DNA of 64,000 nt from NCBI GenBank assembly GCA_036874045.1, contig CM072337.1, forward strand, positions 23,410,001 through 23,474,000, read 5' to 3'. Shown one piece after another: positions 11,970 to 24,451 of this stretch (positions within the stretch are counted from its first letter, which is position 1; each line of letters begins with the position of its first letter). Position numbers and translations under genes: made by a program. Under the pieces are notes generated by a model. The model did no database searches, was not told the origin of the DNA, and was given only the letters and a program-made list of their open reading frames with translations. This DNA comes from Cymodocea nodosa (taxonomy: Eukaryota > Streptophyta > Magnoliopsida > Alismatales > Cymodoceaceae).

Positions 11970-13640
11970 ATTAAGTAAAATTACTTGTTACCTTCTCTTT
12001 CAGTTTTAATTATCGACTTATTTCCTTGGTTCCAGGCGTATTTCCAACCTAATCGCCATTGTTACTAACTATGGTTGCAGCATGTTGTTTTCGTTTCAAT
12101 CGAATCTCATTGAAAAAGTTTAATACCTATGCTCACAGCAAAGTTCAGCGATAAACAAATGTAAGGTTTAAGATTTTGTAAAATATCAAAGAGACATTCT
12201 TAACTCTATGATAAAAAATCACATTATTTTTGTTAATCCAAATTATCCAAAAGAATGTTAGAACCAAGGAAAATCGTAAGTGGAACTATGTAAATGTATG
12301 AGTTTAAATTATTTTCAAGGCAAATCGAAGCAGAAAAAACAAAAAACCCTGAAAATCTACAGCAAACTACCAAAAATATTTTTTGACTTGGTTGGACCAG
12401 ATGCCCACCTCTAATTTCTCCTCTCCATGTAAATTATGTAATTAGAGATCCACGTACTCGATTTAAAGATAACATTTGCTGGCATAAATTAAATAAAATC
12501 GTATTTTCCTTCCGAGTGCATATGCTTAAGCTAAGTATTCTTTCTTCTTTGTCATAATATTTCCATTGCTACAGTATGTATTTTTCGAAAAGATGGCTTT
12601 ATTTCTTTTCTTCTCGAGTTGAAACCAGCATTTTGAAACATACGATTCATGTATGCGTATCCGTATATGTATAAAAAATGTTATAATCTCAAGGCAACAT
12701 AGCTAGCAAATTAAGGATCGAAATTAAGAATTTGCTTCAATCCCCGGATTATGCACGCGTCAATAATTTGCATATATGAAACAAGAAATTAAACCTGTAA
12801 TGTTAATCTTCTACGATGATGGGATGGTGGTGCATATATGTCACAATCTAGATTGTATATTTTCACACCGGAGCGTAAAAAGAATACAACACCTGGTTCA
12901 GGTCAGGCCGGCCATATGTGACCAGGCAAGCGGTAAACTAATCATACGGATTAATTAATTAACTAGCTGTATTTCGCTTCGGGGAAAGTAATCCCTCTCC
13001 CGTGCATATATATGCATGCATACAAATTACAAGTGATCAGAATGCGAAGTCTAATTCGTCTTCTTTCCACGACGTACGTAAGCATGATGTCCATTGAATT
13101 GTTTACTAAACACATATGATGATCTTTGCAATCCATTATTAGTACGTGGTTAGCGTCGTGTGTCTTCTTCTACCTCCTCTTACGTACATGAATGTCATAT
13201 TAATGTCTTTCTTCCATTCTCCTCTTCGGAAATATGATAAGTTACTTGTAAATTAAATAGAGAGTCACAAACATTGTAGTTAGAGCGAGGCATGGCTTTG
13301 TTTCCTCTCTATTAATTAGTTTTAAAATAAAATTTCAACATTCTCTTCCCCTTATATATGTAAATTAATTGGTTGTTGCCTTTGTCGACGGTTTACAAAT
13401 AATTGAACATTATTTAAGTCAAGGCCGATGAGTCATGAGGAGTTTACCAACGAGAATTATGTGAAATTTTAACTTAAAGTCAATTAAAAAAATTTTGTAC
13501 TCTCTTTTACTTATATTTTATGTTAAATCTACAAGTGTTTTGTAATTAAATGTGCGAAACCTCCTTTAATAATATATGAAATTTTAAATGAAAAAACTTA
13601 CCATATATTAAATTAAATCATGTTTTTACGCTCAACGAGA
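11970..13640. other. Intergenic, no gene recognised
   Basis: AT-rich DNA without recognisable coding sequence or transposon ends. Confidence 0.5.
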
Positions 13641-14597
13641 GCCGTGCGCCATTCAGTCGTCGACCGTGGATTATTCCATTTACCGGAAAATTTCAATTTG
13701 TGCACAGATTGGCGACGTCAGCTTCCCACGGCCGCAAACTCCTCAATAAATAAACAGACAAACACACAAACAAACAAGTTTCCTTGAAATAAAAAATAAA
13801 AAATAAACAAGCAACACGTTTTTTTTGGGTAGTAATAAATAAACAACACGTTGATTCGTCAAAAAATGTTGGAGCTCTCGGTCGAATCAGTCGACGGTCT
13901 TACTCTAAAAAGCACGGCGGTTGACAACCCGTGGTCTTCTTTCCGCAGAAACAACCCATGGCCCTTTTCTATGGGGTTAAGTTACTGTCGGCTTTTCAGT
14001 TCACATATTCATACGATCGGTTCTGTCTTTTTTTCTCTCTTTTTTATAAAAAAGAAAGAAAAGCGGCGTATTAGACACCCGATTATATATTTCCCCTGGG
14101 AATTTGTTGAGCTAGATTGTTTATTCTTTTCTAATTTTTTCTATGATTTTATCCATTTTAACAATGATTATGTTTCATGGAATATCAGGTTAGATTTTCT
14201 CTTTTTTTTCCAGTATTCCCCTGCGAAGCAAGCGATATACGTTAATAATTACACAGTGGTATCATTAAAATCTGAACAGTTAGACTGCATTCGGAAGCAC
14301 ACAAAAAATCGTTAAAACCAGTCCAAGTAACCGTCAAATGGGGTGGAAACTTCCAGTGACAGACCAGGTTTAACGATTTTTCGAGAAAGGCGCTGTGATC
14401 CTATAATTATCAACCGAATTCCGGTATCCTTTGTGAGGAAGAAAAAAAAAACAGAACTCTGGTAGACGTATCATCTTCCAACAGATATTTAAGACCGTGT
14501 TATTAATAGATAGAGATATGGTACGGGCGTTACCAAAAAAAGGATATATTTCGGGTGGTGGTTGAAAAGTAAGCAGAGTGCGAATGAAGGGCCGGCG

Positions 14598-14852
14598 CAC
14601 GTGGAAAAAACGGAGCAGCACATGACAGGTGTCAGCAGTTGTCGAGGTTGTACAATGACTACACGTTTCCTTGATCTGCTTGCCGTCCTCTCCCACCCGC
14701 CTTATATAAGACGTGACATAAAATATATAATTGCTCTGCCAGCCACTCCCGATAAGCCCGATGACTTCTTCGTCGTCGTCGTCGTCGTCCTCCTCCTCCT
14801 CCTCTCAGTGGAAGAATATAAGCCAGACCTCTTCTCTGTGCCGCCCAAGGAA
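14598..14852 (+). promoter_or_regulatory. Orphan promoter-like block with G-box and TATA box
   Basis: A G-box/ABRE core 'cacgtgg' (about 14598) lies about 105 bp upstream of a good TATA box ('tatataaga', about 14702). The next ATG downstream (14760) opens only a 30-codon frame that starts with a run of serines encoded by a TCG/TCC microsatellite and soon ends at TAG. The layout resembles a stress-responsive plant promoter, but no gene follows before the kinase at 16238. It could be a decayed gene start, a non-coding transcript, or a distal element of the kinase gene. Confidence 0.35.
14766..14806. repeat. (TCG)n(TCC)n microsatellite
   Basis: A run of TCG followed by TCC triplets. It explains the poly-Ser, poly-Val/Leu and poly-Arg stretches in the overlapping open frames here. 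Confidence 0.9.
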
Positions 14853-15970
14853 ATAGACGGAAAACCAACCTGTCCTTGTCTTCGAAATTTCGCCAAGTTT
14901 GATCTCACCTGTTGCAATCAACCGCCAGCGCGTCATTCCGGCCGGACTAGCCATCCAAGGGGGACCACGATTACCATATTTTACTTCATGCCGGAGTAGA
15001 TAACCCATCAGGATGAGAATCCTGTCATCACTTGTATGCATTATCGGTTTTGGATTTTCCTACCAGATGTATTATATATAAATAAATAAATAAGAAGAGA
15101 GAGAGCGAGTGAGAGAGAGAGAGTTTATAAACCATGTACCGTGGATGCAACTTACGCACGGAGTCGACCGCAGGAATGTAGACCATGTGCTGCGGAAGAT
15201 TCGGATCAGAGTCCCGGGATGCCACAGGATATTCGGACTGAAAATTGTAACGTCATCCCCGAAAGCCTAGATATCTATCGTCTACAAGATTATCCTTTTT
15301 TCTTCTTCTTTTTATTCATGAAACTGTGTGAAAGATGTTCGATGTTCATATATCTCTCTCGGAAATATTGTAGGCGTGCACCCCACGGAGGTATGGGCCG
15401 CAATGCAGCCGACGACGGTCGATTTCATAGAAAGAAAAGTTGACTTCCATTGACAGCGACGAACAACGCAACGTAAAATGGTATTTTAGAAGAAAAACGA
15501 TGTCGGATCGAAGAATTAAGTAATCTGTATTATTTAAAATTTAAATAAATTTTTTTGAAAAAATTATAAATATTACCTACTATATTTGATTAATAGATAT
15601 GTTACAGTTAATCATATAATTTACTTTTTTTTATTAATGATGAAAATAATAATTTTTACGACCATGAAGATTCGCAGCACGGCTAACCGTCACTTTCCAC
15701 ACCAGCCTTCTTCGAGGGTCACTCCCTTGGCTTGGCTAGGGTTGGGTGGGATGATCTCACGTCGCTCTCCACAAACGAGGCGGGGGCAACATAGACACGT
15801 TTCGCAGGCACACGGACCATATTCGATTAATGCACGTCTCCGTTAGCGAGTCGGAAGGAAGATTTGCACGAATATGTGAGAGAGTAAAGACGGTCATGTA
15901 CGACATCTGTCACAGTGATGTACTTGGATAAGTAAATCGAACCACGGTCTCATCACACCAAAACCTTCCC

Positions 15971-15977
15971 TTTATAA
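15971..15977 (+). promoter_or_regulatory. Putative TATA box of the GC-rich CIPK gene
   Basis: 'tttataa' lies about 265 bp upstream of the kinase ATG. It is the best TATA-like match near the gene and would give a 5' leader of roughly 235 nt. No splice sites are evident in that leader. Confidence 0.4.
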
Positions 15978-16237
15978 GCCCATTCCATCGTCCAGCCGTA
16001 TCCATCTACAAAGTCCTTGCTCCTCCCTCCCCCATAAAGCTCTATCTTTAGTGGTTGATTCCAGACGAATAGCACCAATAGAGAAAGTTCCCCCCTTTTA
16101 TCGGGTTTTTTTAGAAAACCTAAACCAACGAATTTTATAGCGTCTGTGGCATTGCATGTGTGACCGACCGAGTCCTCCTCCCGTGCCGGATCACCCACAA
16201 CTAATCGATCAAAGAAGCGCCTCTTCCTCTTCCAACA

Positions 16238-17533
16238 ATGTCGCGTTTCGGCGGTGGCGGCAAGAACATCATCTTCGACAAGTACGAGCTGGGCAGGCTC
16301 CTCGGCCGCGGCGCGTCCGCCAAGGTCTACCACGCCCGCGACGTCCACACCGGACGGACCGTCGCGGTCAAGTGCTTCAGCAAGCACAAGGTCCTCAAGT
16401 CCGGAAATGTCTCCAACATCACGCGTGAGATCGACATTATGCGCCGCCTCCGCCACCCCAACATCGTTCGCCTCCACGAGGTTCTCGCCACCCGCTCCAA
16501 GATCTACTTTGTAATGGAGTTCGTCAAGGGCGGCGACCTGTTCTCTAAGATCGACTCCAGGGGCCGCCATTCCGAGGACGATGCTCGCAAGTACTTCCGA
16601 CAGCTTATATCTGCAGTTGGCTTCTGCCATTCCATGGGGGTGTTCCACCGGGATCTCAAGCCCGAGAACATTCTCATCGACGACAAAGACAACTTCAAAG
16701 TCTCTGATTTTGGTCTCAGCGCCGTCCACGACCAGGTGAGGCAGGATGGGCTGTTCCACACGCTCTGCGGCACGCCCGCGTACGTCGCCCCGGAGATACT
16801 GATCAAGAAAGGCTACGACGGGTCCAAGGTCGACATTTGGTCCTGCGGCGTCATCCTCTTCGTGCTCATCGCCGGGTACCTCCCCTTCAACGACGCCAAT
16901 CTCATGTCCATGTACAGGAAGATCTACTGTGGATTCTACAATTGCCCAAAGTGGGCGTCGCCCGAGCTGAAGCATCTCATCTCCCGCCTCCTCGACACCA
17001 ACCCCTCCACGAGGATCACCATCGACGAGATTCTCAAGGACCCCTGGTTCACCAAGGGTCTCCGCCGCGAGGAGATGGAGGAATTGTCGAGGTTCCACGG
17101 AGGAAGAGAGATGGATTGGGATTTGGAGTCTGTGGCGAAGAAGAAGACCATCAGGGTGGAGGAGGAGCGGAGAGAGCTCAACGCCTTCGATCTCATATCT
17201 CTCTCCCCCGGATTCGACCTGTCCGGTCTGTTCGAACCGACTCCGATTCGGGAGCGGCTCGTGGTAACCGAGCCGGCCGAGGAGGTGTTGGTGAAGCTGG
17301 AGAAGCGTTGGGCGGAAGCGAGGTTGGAGGTGAGGCGGCGTGAGGGTATAGAAGGGCTGTTTGGGTTGGAAGCCCGGTGGTGTACCGGGTTTGGGAAAAC
17401 GGTGGCGACGGTGGAGACGAACCGGCTTCACCGGGAGATGACGATTGTGGAGGTTAGCGTTCACGGCAGGGAATGGGAGGCGATTGTCATGCCGGCGTTA
17501 AAGGAGATCCGGCCGTATCCGGCCCATCAGTGA
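16238..17533 (+). CDS. CBL-interacting protein kinase (CIPK/SnRK3), intronless
   Basis: A 431-residue Ser/Thr kinase of the plant SnRK3 family. Family members bind calcium-loaded CBL sensors and phosphorylate membrane transporters and other targets in ion and stress signalling. The kinase domain covers about residues 16-271. It has a glycine-rich loop GRGASAKV, invariant Lys45, catalytic HRDLKPEN (Asp139), DFG (Asp157) and an activation loop ending GTPAYVAPE. The CBL-binding NAF motif is at residues 315-317 in [20 protein letters not shown], followed by a C-terminal regulatory part of about 100 residues resembling the phosphatase-interaction region. The length is slightly short for the family. 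The reading frame has no intron and matches the intron-poor CIPK clade; the sequence looks nearest to the CIPK11/14 or CIPK4/7 types, but I cannot fix the member. The start chosen is the first ATG of the kinase frame. Codon third positions are almost all G or C, unlike the rest of the window. Confidence 0.95.
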   Translation: MSRFGGGGKNIIFDKYELGRLLGRGASAKVYHARDVHTGRTVAVKCFSKHKVLKSGNVSNITREIDIMRRLRHPNIVRLHEVLATRSKIYFVMEFVKGGDLFSKIDSRGRHSEDDARKYFRQLISAVGFCHSMGVFHRDLKPENILIDDKDNFKVSDFGLSAVHDQVRQDGLFHTLCGTPAYVAPEILIKKGYDGSKVDIWSCGVILFVLIAGYLPFNDANLMSMYRKIYCGFYNCPKWASPELKHLISRLLDTNPSTRITIDEILKDPWFTKGLRREEMEELSRFHGGREMDWDLESVAKKKTIRVEEERRELNAFDLISLSPGFDLSGLFEPTPIRERLVVTEPAEEVLVKLEKRWAEARLEVRRREGIEGLFGLEARWCTGFGKTVATVETNRLHREMTIVEVSVHGREWEAIVMPALKEIRPYPAHQ

Positions 17534-19084
17534 GGATTCCGATTCCATTGGATTTAAGGGGATGAGGAGGAAAATCTGGTGAATGATTGATTATAATCAG
17601 AAAGGAGAGCTCGTGAACACATATTAAATGATTATAATCTGAACGATTAACGACGTTCGTTCGTTGATTACTAGCAATTAATTATTGCTGCTGCTCAGCT
17701 CTGGGATGGAATGAAGTCATGGAAACCAGGAACCGTTTTGGGAGTCCTGAGTTTTAATACCATTATTGGATATAAAGCAGTGTTTTTTGTGACCATTTGA
17801 GTATTAATCATTGTACAAAGGGCTAAAGGTCATTGCCCCGTTCTTTTTCGTGGGTACGGTCAGATGAGTGGTCGGGCAGTAAATTCTTGTACAGCGTTAG
17901 TGATAATTGCAAAGCGAGAACTTCTCGTGCCACTTACTTCCCATTTTGTTTTGTTTTGTTTGAATAGCAGTGCTCGTCGCAGAAAAGAGATCAAATTTTA
18001 TTCGTATTCGTTTGAAAAGGACCATCACATATGACACGTATATATGCATATATTATATACACGCCGCCGTGGTTTGATACGTTCTGTGATCTGATGACGT
18101 TGGTAGAGTGATGAGTGTCTAATAATAAACAACAGTGCCGTCGTAGCGATCGATCCCACGGTATAATCCACCGTACGTATTCGTCGATGTGGATATTATA
18201 GGTCTGTCTCCAGATGATTCTTCCATGATCACCAAAGGCTTACGACGGCCGCCTTCTCTTCGGCGGGTCCAAGGCTGGCCATCTCTCGCACATTAGTGGA
18301 TAGGATCTAAGTCCGATCCCGGTGGCCCACGAGCATTAAAAGCGTAGTGGCTTATTTTTTTTGAATGGCAACTGGCAAGCATTTAATTAAAGCGTGGTAT
18401 CTTCGAGACGAAAAGAGGTAAAAATGCAGGTGGACGATCCGATGATGCAGATATGATTTTTTTTTTCTTTTCAAAATTTTACGTTACGACCCGAGGTCGA
18501 TCGTTACGACACACAATTTAGCAAAATGTCACATGCTAAGCATGTGCAGGTAAGGTCGGTTCAGTGCACGGGAATGGCAAAGCGTCACGTGGCAGGCATG
18601 TGAAAGATCTGTGATCAAAGCCAATGCGCTTCATCTCTTCGTTAAACCACCGCTCATCGAAGTTTGAGAAAAAAAAAAACATATATGTGGACTCCATCAG
18701 CCGAATTTTATCTTAAAATCAATTAAAAATAAGTTGAAAGATTTATCACATATAAGTTTATATTAGATCTTCACTTATTCGATGTAAGATTATTTCTAAT
18801 ATTCTTTATTATTTGTGATTTATTTATATACTTATAAGTGCTTCTAAATAAATATGTATGAAATTATTTTGGTATCTTGTTACAATTTATCTTAAAATTA
18901 ATTAATAATAAATGAAATGATTCATCATATAGAAAAGTTCAAGTTTAATCTCTAATTATTCGATACGAAATTATTTCCCATGAACACGTCTGACCAGGGA
19001 TGTGCACTTGACCACACGTGTTTACCGTAGATCCGTATGAGAAGGAGAGAAAGATGAACTCAGACCGTCAATCGTTCTAATCTA
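17534..19084. other. CIPK 3' flank and intergenic
   Basis: This holds the 3' untranslated end of the kinase gene and AT-rich DNA. Two related blocks of about 110 bp occur at about 18707-18812 and about 18885-18975 ('tttatcttaaaat' then 'aattaa' and 'attattcgat'-like parts), probably a decayed duplicated repeat. G-box-like 'cacgtgg' occurs near 18586. No gene was found. Confidence 0.5.
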
Positions 19085-19089
19085 ACGAC

Positions 19090-19280
19090 TGTTGGAATTG
19101 GTCAAAAAGACCAAGTTTCAAATTCAAATTCCGGTGGTTACCGGAATTTGAGGAAGTTGGGGGCGGAGATGGTGGAGGTTGTTAATCCTCCAAATGCTAT
19201 AAATAGAGGTGAATAATACAAAGTATTCAATCACCTGGAATAATCCACCATCGGAGCCCCCAAACTCGCGCAATCCAACA
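19090..19280 (+). repeat. A1 5' LTR (191 bp)
   Basis: Starts TGTTGG and ends CCAACA. It contains a TATA box 'tataaata' at 19198-19205, so transcription should start in its last quarter. Confidence 0.95.
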
Positions 19281-19281
19281 G

Positions 19282-19293
19282 TGGTATCAGAGC
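19282..19293 (+). other. A1 primer-binding site (initiator tRNA-Met)
   Basis: TGGTATCAGAGC, the standard plant copia primer site complementary to the 3' end of initiator tRNA-Met, one base after the LTR. Confidence 0.95.
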
Positions 19294-19299
19294 CAGTCC

Positions 19300-19788
19300 C
19301 ACCGCCCGCGCGCACCGCCAGTCCGGCCGCCCGCACGAGCACCTCACGCCGCACGCGCGCACCGCCAGTCCGGCTGCCCGCACGTCCGCAAGTCCCGTCG
19401 CCTACGCGTCTGCCAGTCCGGCCGCCCTCGCGTCCGCCAATCCCGCCGCCTGCGCGTCCGCCAGTCCAGCTGCCCGCGCATCCGCCATTCCCACAGCCCG
19501 CACGCACCTACGCGCACCTTCCGCAGCCCACGCGCACCTCCGCAGCCTGCACACGCACTTCCGTAGCCCACGAGCACCTCCGCAGCCTGCACACGCACCT
19601 CCGCAGCCTGCGCGCACCTCTGCAGCCCGCGCGCACCTCCGTAGCCTGCGCACGCACCTCCGCAGCCCGCGCGCACCTCTCGCCGCCCGCGCACCTCCGC
19701 AGCCCGCGCGCACCTCCGCCCGCTCGCGCGCACCTCCCGCCGATCGCGCGCACCCGGATCGCCGGTCTTCCGCCCCTCGGGCGATTGG
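19300..19788 (+). repeat. A1 GC-rich leader of degenerate short repeats
   Basis: Nearly 500 bp built of imperfect repeats around 'cgcgcacctccgcagcc'. It is far more GC-rich than the rest of the element. It lies between the primer site and gag, where packaging signals are expected. Repeats of this composition leave open frames on both strands; none has a recognisable protein motif, so I treat it as untranslated leader. Confidence 0.85.
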
Positions 19789-20082
19789 GTTAGAGACATT
19801 CGATATCTCCCACTTTTGATAAAATATTATAATATATTATATTATATTATATTATATTATATTATATTGGATAATATTTGTAATTTGAATTTAAATTTGG
19901 AAATTTAAATATTTTTGAAAATTTGAAATTTGAAATTTTGAAATTTAAATTTGATTTTTGAATTTTGAAATTTGAATTCAAATAGTTTTTCGGATTTTTT
20001 TTTGAAATTTTAAATTTAATATTTGAATTTTTTGTTTATAAGGTAATTATTTATTGAAATTGAAAAATAATTTCGATTGTAG
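19789..20082 (+). other. Candidate leader intron of A1
   Basis: A 294-nt AT-rich block, beginning GTTAG and ending TTTCGATTGTAG, sits between the GC-rich leader and the gag ATG at 20091. It includes an 'attat' microsatellite (about 19824-19868). The sister copy A2 lacks exactly this block, and the older relative C retains its GTTAG start and an AT-rich block. AT-rich sequence between GT and AG next to GC-rich exons is what plant splicing favours. Deletion is the alternative explanation. Confidence 0.55.
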
Positions 20083-20090
20083 ATATAAGT

Positions 20091-23000
20091 ATGGCTTCGA
20101 AGATGTTTACAACTGAGTTGGCAAGGATGGATAAATTAAATGGGGTAAATTATGAGATGTGGTATCGGAAAATATTTCAAGCATTAGAATATGAAGATAT
20201 TGAACATGTAATAGGTTCGCATCCTCCGGAAATAGGTGAAAACGCTTCTGAAGTGGAAATAAAAAGAGTAAATCAATGGAGGAAAGATGATAAAAAGGCG
20301 AAAAAATTTAATGTTCATGTTCATGGAAGATTGTCTTGTAAAATGCTATGAAACATATACTAATGCTTATACACTATGGAATGCTTTGAAAGAAAAATAT
20401 AATAAAGCAACTGAAATGAACACACAGTTGCTCCTTCAGAAATATAACTCTTGCAGGATGCTAGAGGAACAAAGTGTAGTGGAGCATGTAAATAATATGA
20501 TGGTAATGGCTAAAGACTTAACTACTGCAGGAACTCCTATACCAGAAAAATTGCAAATAGCAACCATATTGAATAGTTTGCCACACAGTTATGATATGGT
20601 TACCACATCTCTTAGATCTACCCTACTACAATTATCTGAATTGCCAGCTAGGTTGGGTACTGAACAGGAAATAATAGTCAGTCGGAGGCAACATGAATCT
20701 CATTTAGAAGAAGCCAATGCCATATTTCAAAAGCAGAGATTTGAAAAAGGCAACAAAAGAAGAAATGGACCAAACAAGAACAACTTCAAGCAAAATCAAG
20801 CACGTGGAAAGAAAGCACGAGGATCTTGCCATGCTTGTGGCCAATTTGGTCATTTTAAGGCACATTGTCCCAATAGGGATGGAAATAAAGGTGGAACCTC
20901 GGAGTCGAACATAAAGAACAAAAGAACCTTCGTAGGAGTTGTGGAATGCAATAATGTTGTAGTCCCTAGTTCAAACGAATGGTGGGTTGATTCTGGTGCT
21001 ACAAGGCACATTGCCAAAACGAAAAAGGAACTTGACTCATTTAAAGAGTTGAGTCCTGGACAACAACGCATCTATATGGGAAACAATACTTATTTAGATG
21101 TGGAAGGTATTGGCACATATCGTTTGGACTTGGGAGACAACATTATGATCTTGAAAGACGTCCTCTATGCACCTGGCATGAGGCGGAATTTAATATCAGT
21201 AGGCACTCTTTTGAAGAATAATTTGGAAGTTCGATTTTACAATAAACGTGTATCCATAGGAAAAGACAAAAAGATCTTTGCTATGAGAATTTTTGTACCT
21301 GAACATGATTTGTTTAAACTTTCTGTCATTGCTAATGAAATAGTTTCTGATTATGTTGAGTGTTGTTTATCTGATATTGATTTGTGGCATTTAAGGTTAG
21401 TACATATTAATAAATCTAAAATACAACAATTGATAAAATTGAATATGTTGCCTGAAATTAAAGACATGGAATTAAATAAATGTCAACATTGCTTAGTTGG
21501 GAAAATGACTAAGAAATCTTTTGGTGAGGGATATAGATCAGATGAATTATTAGGGTTGATTCATTCTGATGTGTGTGGTCCATTAAGTATTAAAACTCAT
21601 GATGACAAGGAATATTTTGTGACTTTTATAGATGATTTTTCAAGATATGCTTACATTTATTTAATAAGTCATAAAAGTCAAGTATTGACTTGTTTTAAGA
21701 AATACAAGTTGGAAGTAGAAAAACAACTTGGAAGAAGGATTAAGATGTTAAGGTCAGATAGGGGAGGGGAATATAATTCTAATGAATTTAAATTGTTTTG
21801 TGAAATGCATGGAATTAAAAGGCAAACAACAATGCCTTATACACCACAACAAAATGGTGTGGCGGAAAGAAAGAACAGAACTCTTATGAATTCTGTTAGA
21901 TGCATGTTTTCACATTCAGGTCTCTCCAAAGTTTTTTGGGGAGAAGCATTGATCACAGCAAATTATGTATTAAATAGAATACCCTCCAAGTCTGTACCTA
22001 ACATACCTTATGAATTATGGACCGGAACTAAGCCCAATTTATATCATTTAAGAAAATGGGGATCTATAGCCCATGTACTTATTCTTGAACAATTAAGGGC
22101 TAAGTTAAAATCAAAGACTCTTAAATGTAGGTTTATAGGCTATTGTGAAAATTCTTTCGGTTATAGGTTCTATAGTAAAGAAAAGGGAATTATTGAATAT
22201 AGGGATGCCACTTTCGTAGAAAATCTAAATGAAAAGGAAGAAATAGGAAAGGAACATGAGTCACCATTTGTGGTGAATGATGACTATTTCAATAATATCC
22301 TGGAAAATGACCCTAGAGTTGAAAAAGAAGGAAACATTGAAAATATAGATGAACCTATGGAAATTGCTGATGAAAACAATCATGAACCCATGGAAATCAT
22401 GGGAGAAATCCAAAATGAGCCTATAAATGGAATTGAAGAGAACAATAGAAATGGAGAAGATAGAGAACCGGATTTACCTATTAGCAACAAAAGGATGAGA
22501 CATCAACCAACATGGATGGATGACTACCATTTGTATTCCTGTGAGATTTCTTGTTTAATGATAGACATGGAGGAAAATCACATGGAACCCGTGACATATA
22601 AGGATGTTGTCGAATCTCATGAAAAAGATTTATGGTTGGATGCCATGAATGATGAGATTGATTCTATGAAATGGAATCATGTGTGGGAATTATGTGATCT
22701 ACCTAAAGGAAGGAAAGTTATAGGGTGCAAGTGGATATTCCGGAAAAAGTTAAAGGTTGATGGGTCTATTGAAAAATATAAGGCCCGTTTAGTTGCTAAA
22801 GGTTATACACAAAAATCGGGAATTGACTTTCATGAAACATATTCTCCAGTTGCTAAATTCGCATCAATAAGAATTATATTGGCTATAGTTGCACATTTAG
22901 ATTTGGAATTACATCAAATGGATGTAAAAACTGCATTTCTAAATGGAGACCTGCAAGAAGAAATCTACATGTTACAACCTGAGGGATTTCAGGTGGAAGG

Positions 23001-24174
23001 ACATGAGGAAAAAGTGTGCAAATTGAAGAAGTCAATATATGGTTTAAAACAAGCATCTAGATAATGGTATCATAAGTTTCATGATATAATTGTTAATATG
23101 GGATTTGTTTCAAACAGATTAGATTACTGTGTATATGTCAGGAATAGTGGGAGTAACTTCATAATATTATCCTTGTATGTGGATGATATTTTACTTGCTG
23201 GAAATAATGCTGACATGTTGAATGAAACAAAAGAAGAACTTAGTAGAAAATTTGAAATGAAGGACATGGGGGAAGCATCCTATGTTCTTGGAATTCAGAT
23301 CTTAAGAGATCGAAAATCAAGAACATTGAGTATAAATCAGGAAAGATACCTGCAAATGGTGTTAAAAAGGTTTGGAATGGAAAATTGTTCCTCAGCTCCC
23401 ACACCTTATATTTTAGGGAAAAAGTTAAGTAAAGACCAATGTCCTGGGAAAGGGAAGGAACCTTTAAGAGCACCTTATGCCCAAGTGGTTGGAAGTTTGA
23501 TGTATGCTATGTTGTGTACAAGACCAGACTTGGCATATGCTGTAAGTATTGTAAGTAGGTATCAAAGTAATCCCGGAACAAAACATTGGGAAGCTGTCAA
23601 AAGAATTTTGAAATATATAAAAGGAACTTTGCACCATAAATTGACTTATCAAGCAGATGAGCTTGAAGTGCTTGGTTATACAGATGCAGATTTAGGTGGT
23701 GACAAAGATGATGGGAAGTCTACTTCAGGACATGTATTCATCTTTGGAGGGGCAGCTATATCTTGGGGAAGTAAGAAGCAAGGGTGTGTGGCAAAATACA
23801 CACAGGAAGCTGAATATGTTGCCTGTAGTACAGCCGCATCACATGCAGTTTGGATCAGAAGATTCATAAATGATTTGAATCTAAACTTAATAAATGGTCC
23901 AATAGAAATGTATTGTGATAACCAAGCGGCAATAAGTCTTGTATATAGTGGTGCAAATACAACAAAAGGACAGCATATAAATATACATTATCACTATACT
24001 CGTGATATTGTAGGAAATGGGGAAATAAAATTAAGTTATATCCCTACAGAAGATATGATTGCTGATCCTTTGGCAAAAGGAATACCAGCGGAAAAGTACA
24101 TTAAGTTTGTAAACTTAATGGGATTAAGGAACATTTATATGGATAATGGAAACATGGATCATTCTCACGAGTAA
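20091..24174 (+). pseudogene. A1 gag-pol polyprotein, one frameshift and one stop
   Basis: A single copia polyprotein of about 1,360 codons. Gag starts at ATG 20091. A zinc knuckle [14 protein letters not shown] lies at about 20827-20868 and a protease motif [10 protein letters not shown] at about 20980. Next come the GAG-pre-integrase His/Cys region ([16 protein letters not shown]), an integrase with Asp in HSDVCGP, Asp in RSDRGGE and Glu in GVAERKNR, a reverse transcriptase with YVDD (about 23175-23186), and an RNase H ending at 24174. The frame breaks at about 20302, where A1 has six A's and A2 has five; the resumed frame runs to 23064. There CAA (Gln in A2) has become TAA. The frame then continues unchanged. 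Both lesions are single events, so the element died recently or the frameshift is a sequencing error. Confidence 0.93.
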
Positions 24175-24257
24175 TGGAAAATTGAAATTGTGCTACCTAC
24201 GAGTAGTGGGAGCGGAATTAAAATGAATATAGTTGGTCTTTGTGACCAAGTGGGAGA

Positions 24258-24451
24258 TGTTGGAATTGGTCAAAAAGACCAAGTTTCAAATTTAAATTCC
24301 GGTGGTTACCGGAATTTAAGGAGGAAGTTGGGGGCGGAGATGGTGGAGGTTGTTAATCCTCCAAATGCTATAAATAGAGGTGAATAATACAAAGTATTTA
24401 ATCACCTGGAATAATCCACCATCGGAGCCCCCAAACTCGCGCAATCCAACA
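24258..24451 (+). repeat. A1 3' LTR (194 bp)
   Basis: Matches the left LTR except for three transitions and a 3-bp insertion. Its TATA box is at 24369-24376. Confidence 0.95.

Noticed and set aside
13851..14315. 154-codon frame upstream of the CIPK
   Set aside because: Phe/Lys-rich translation of AT-rich DNA with no motif or promoter; not supported as a gene.
14562..14999. 145-codon frame with a poly-Val/poly-Leu stretch
   Set aside because: The hydrophobic run is just the TCG/TCC microsatellite read in another frame.
15953..17464. 503-codon open frame antisense to the GC-rich CIPK
   Set aside because: High G/C at third codon positions removes stops from the opposite strand. The product has no recognisable domain and mirrors the kinase gene exactly.
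19209..19793. Pro/Arg/Ala-rich 194-codon frame in the A1 leader, plus several minus-strand frames
   Set aside because: It starts inside the LTR, consists of translated short repeats, and similar frames exist on both strands. It is best explained by base composition.
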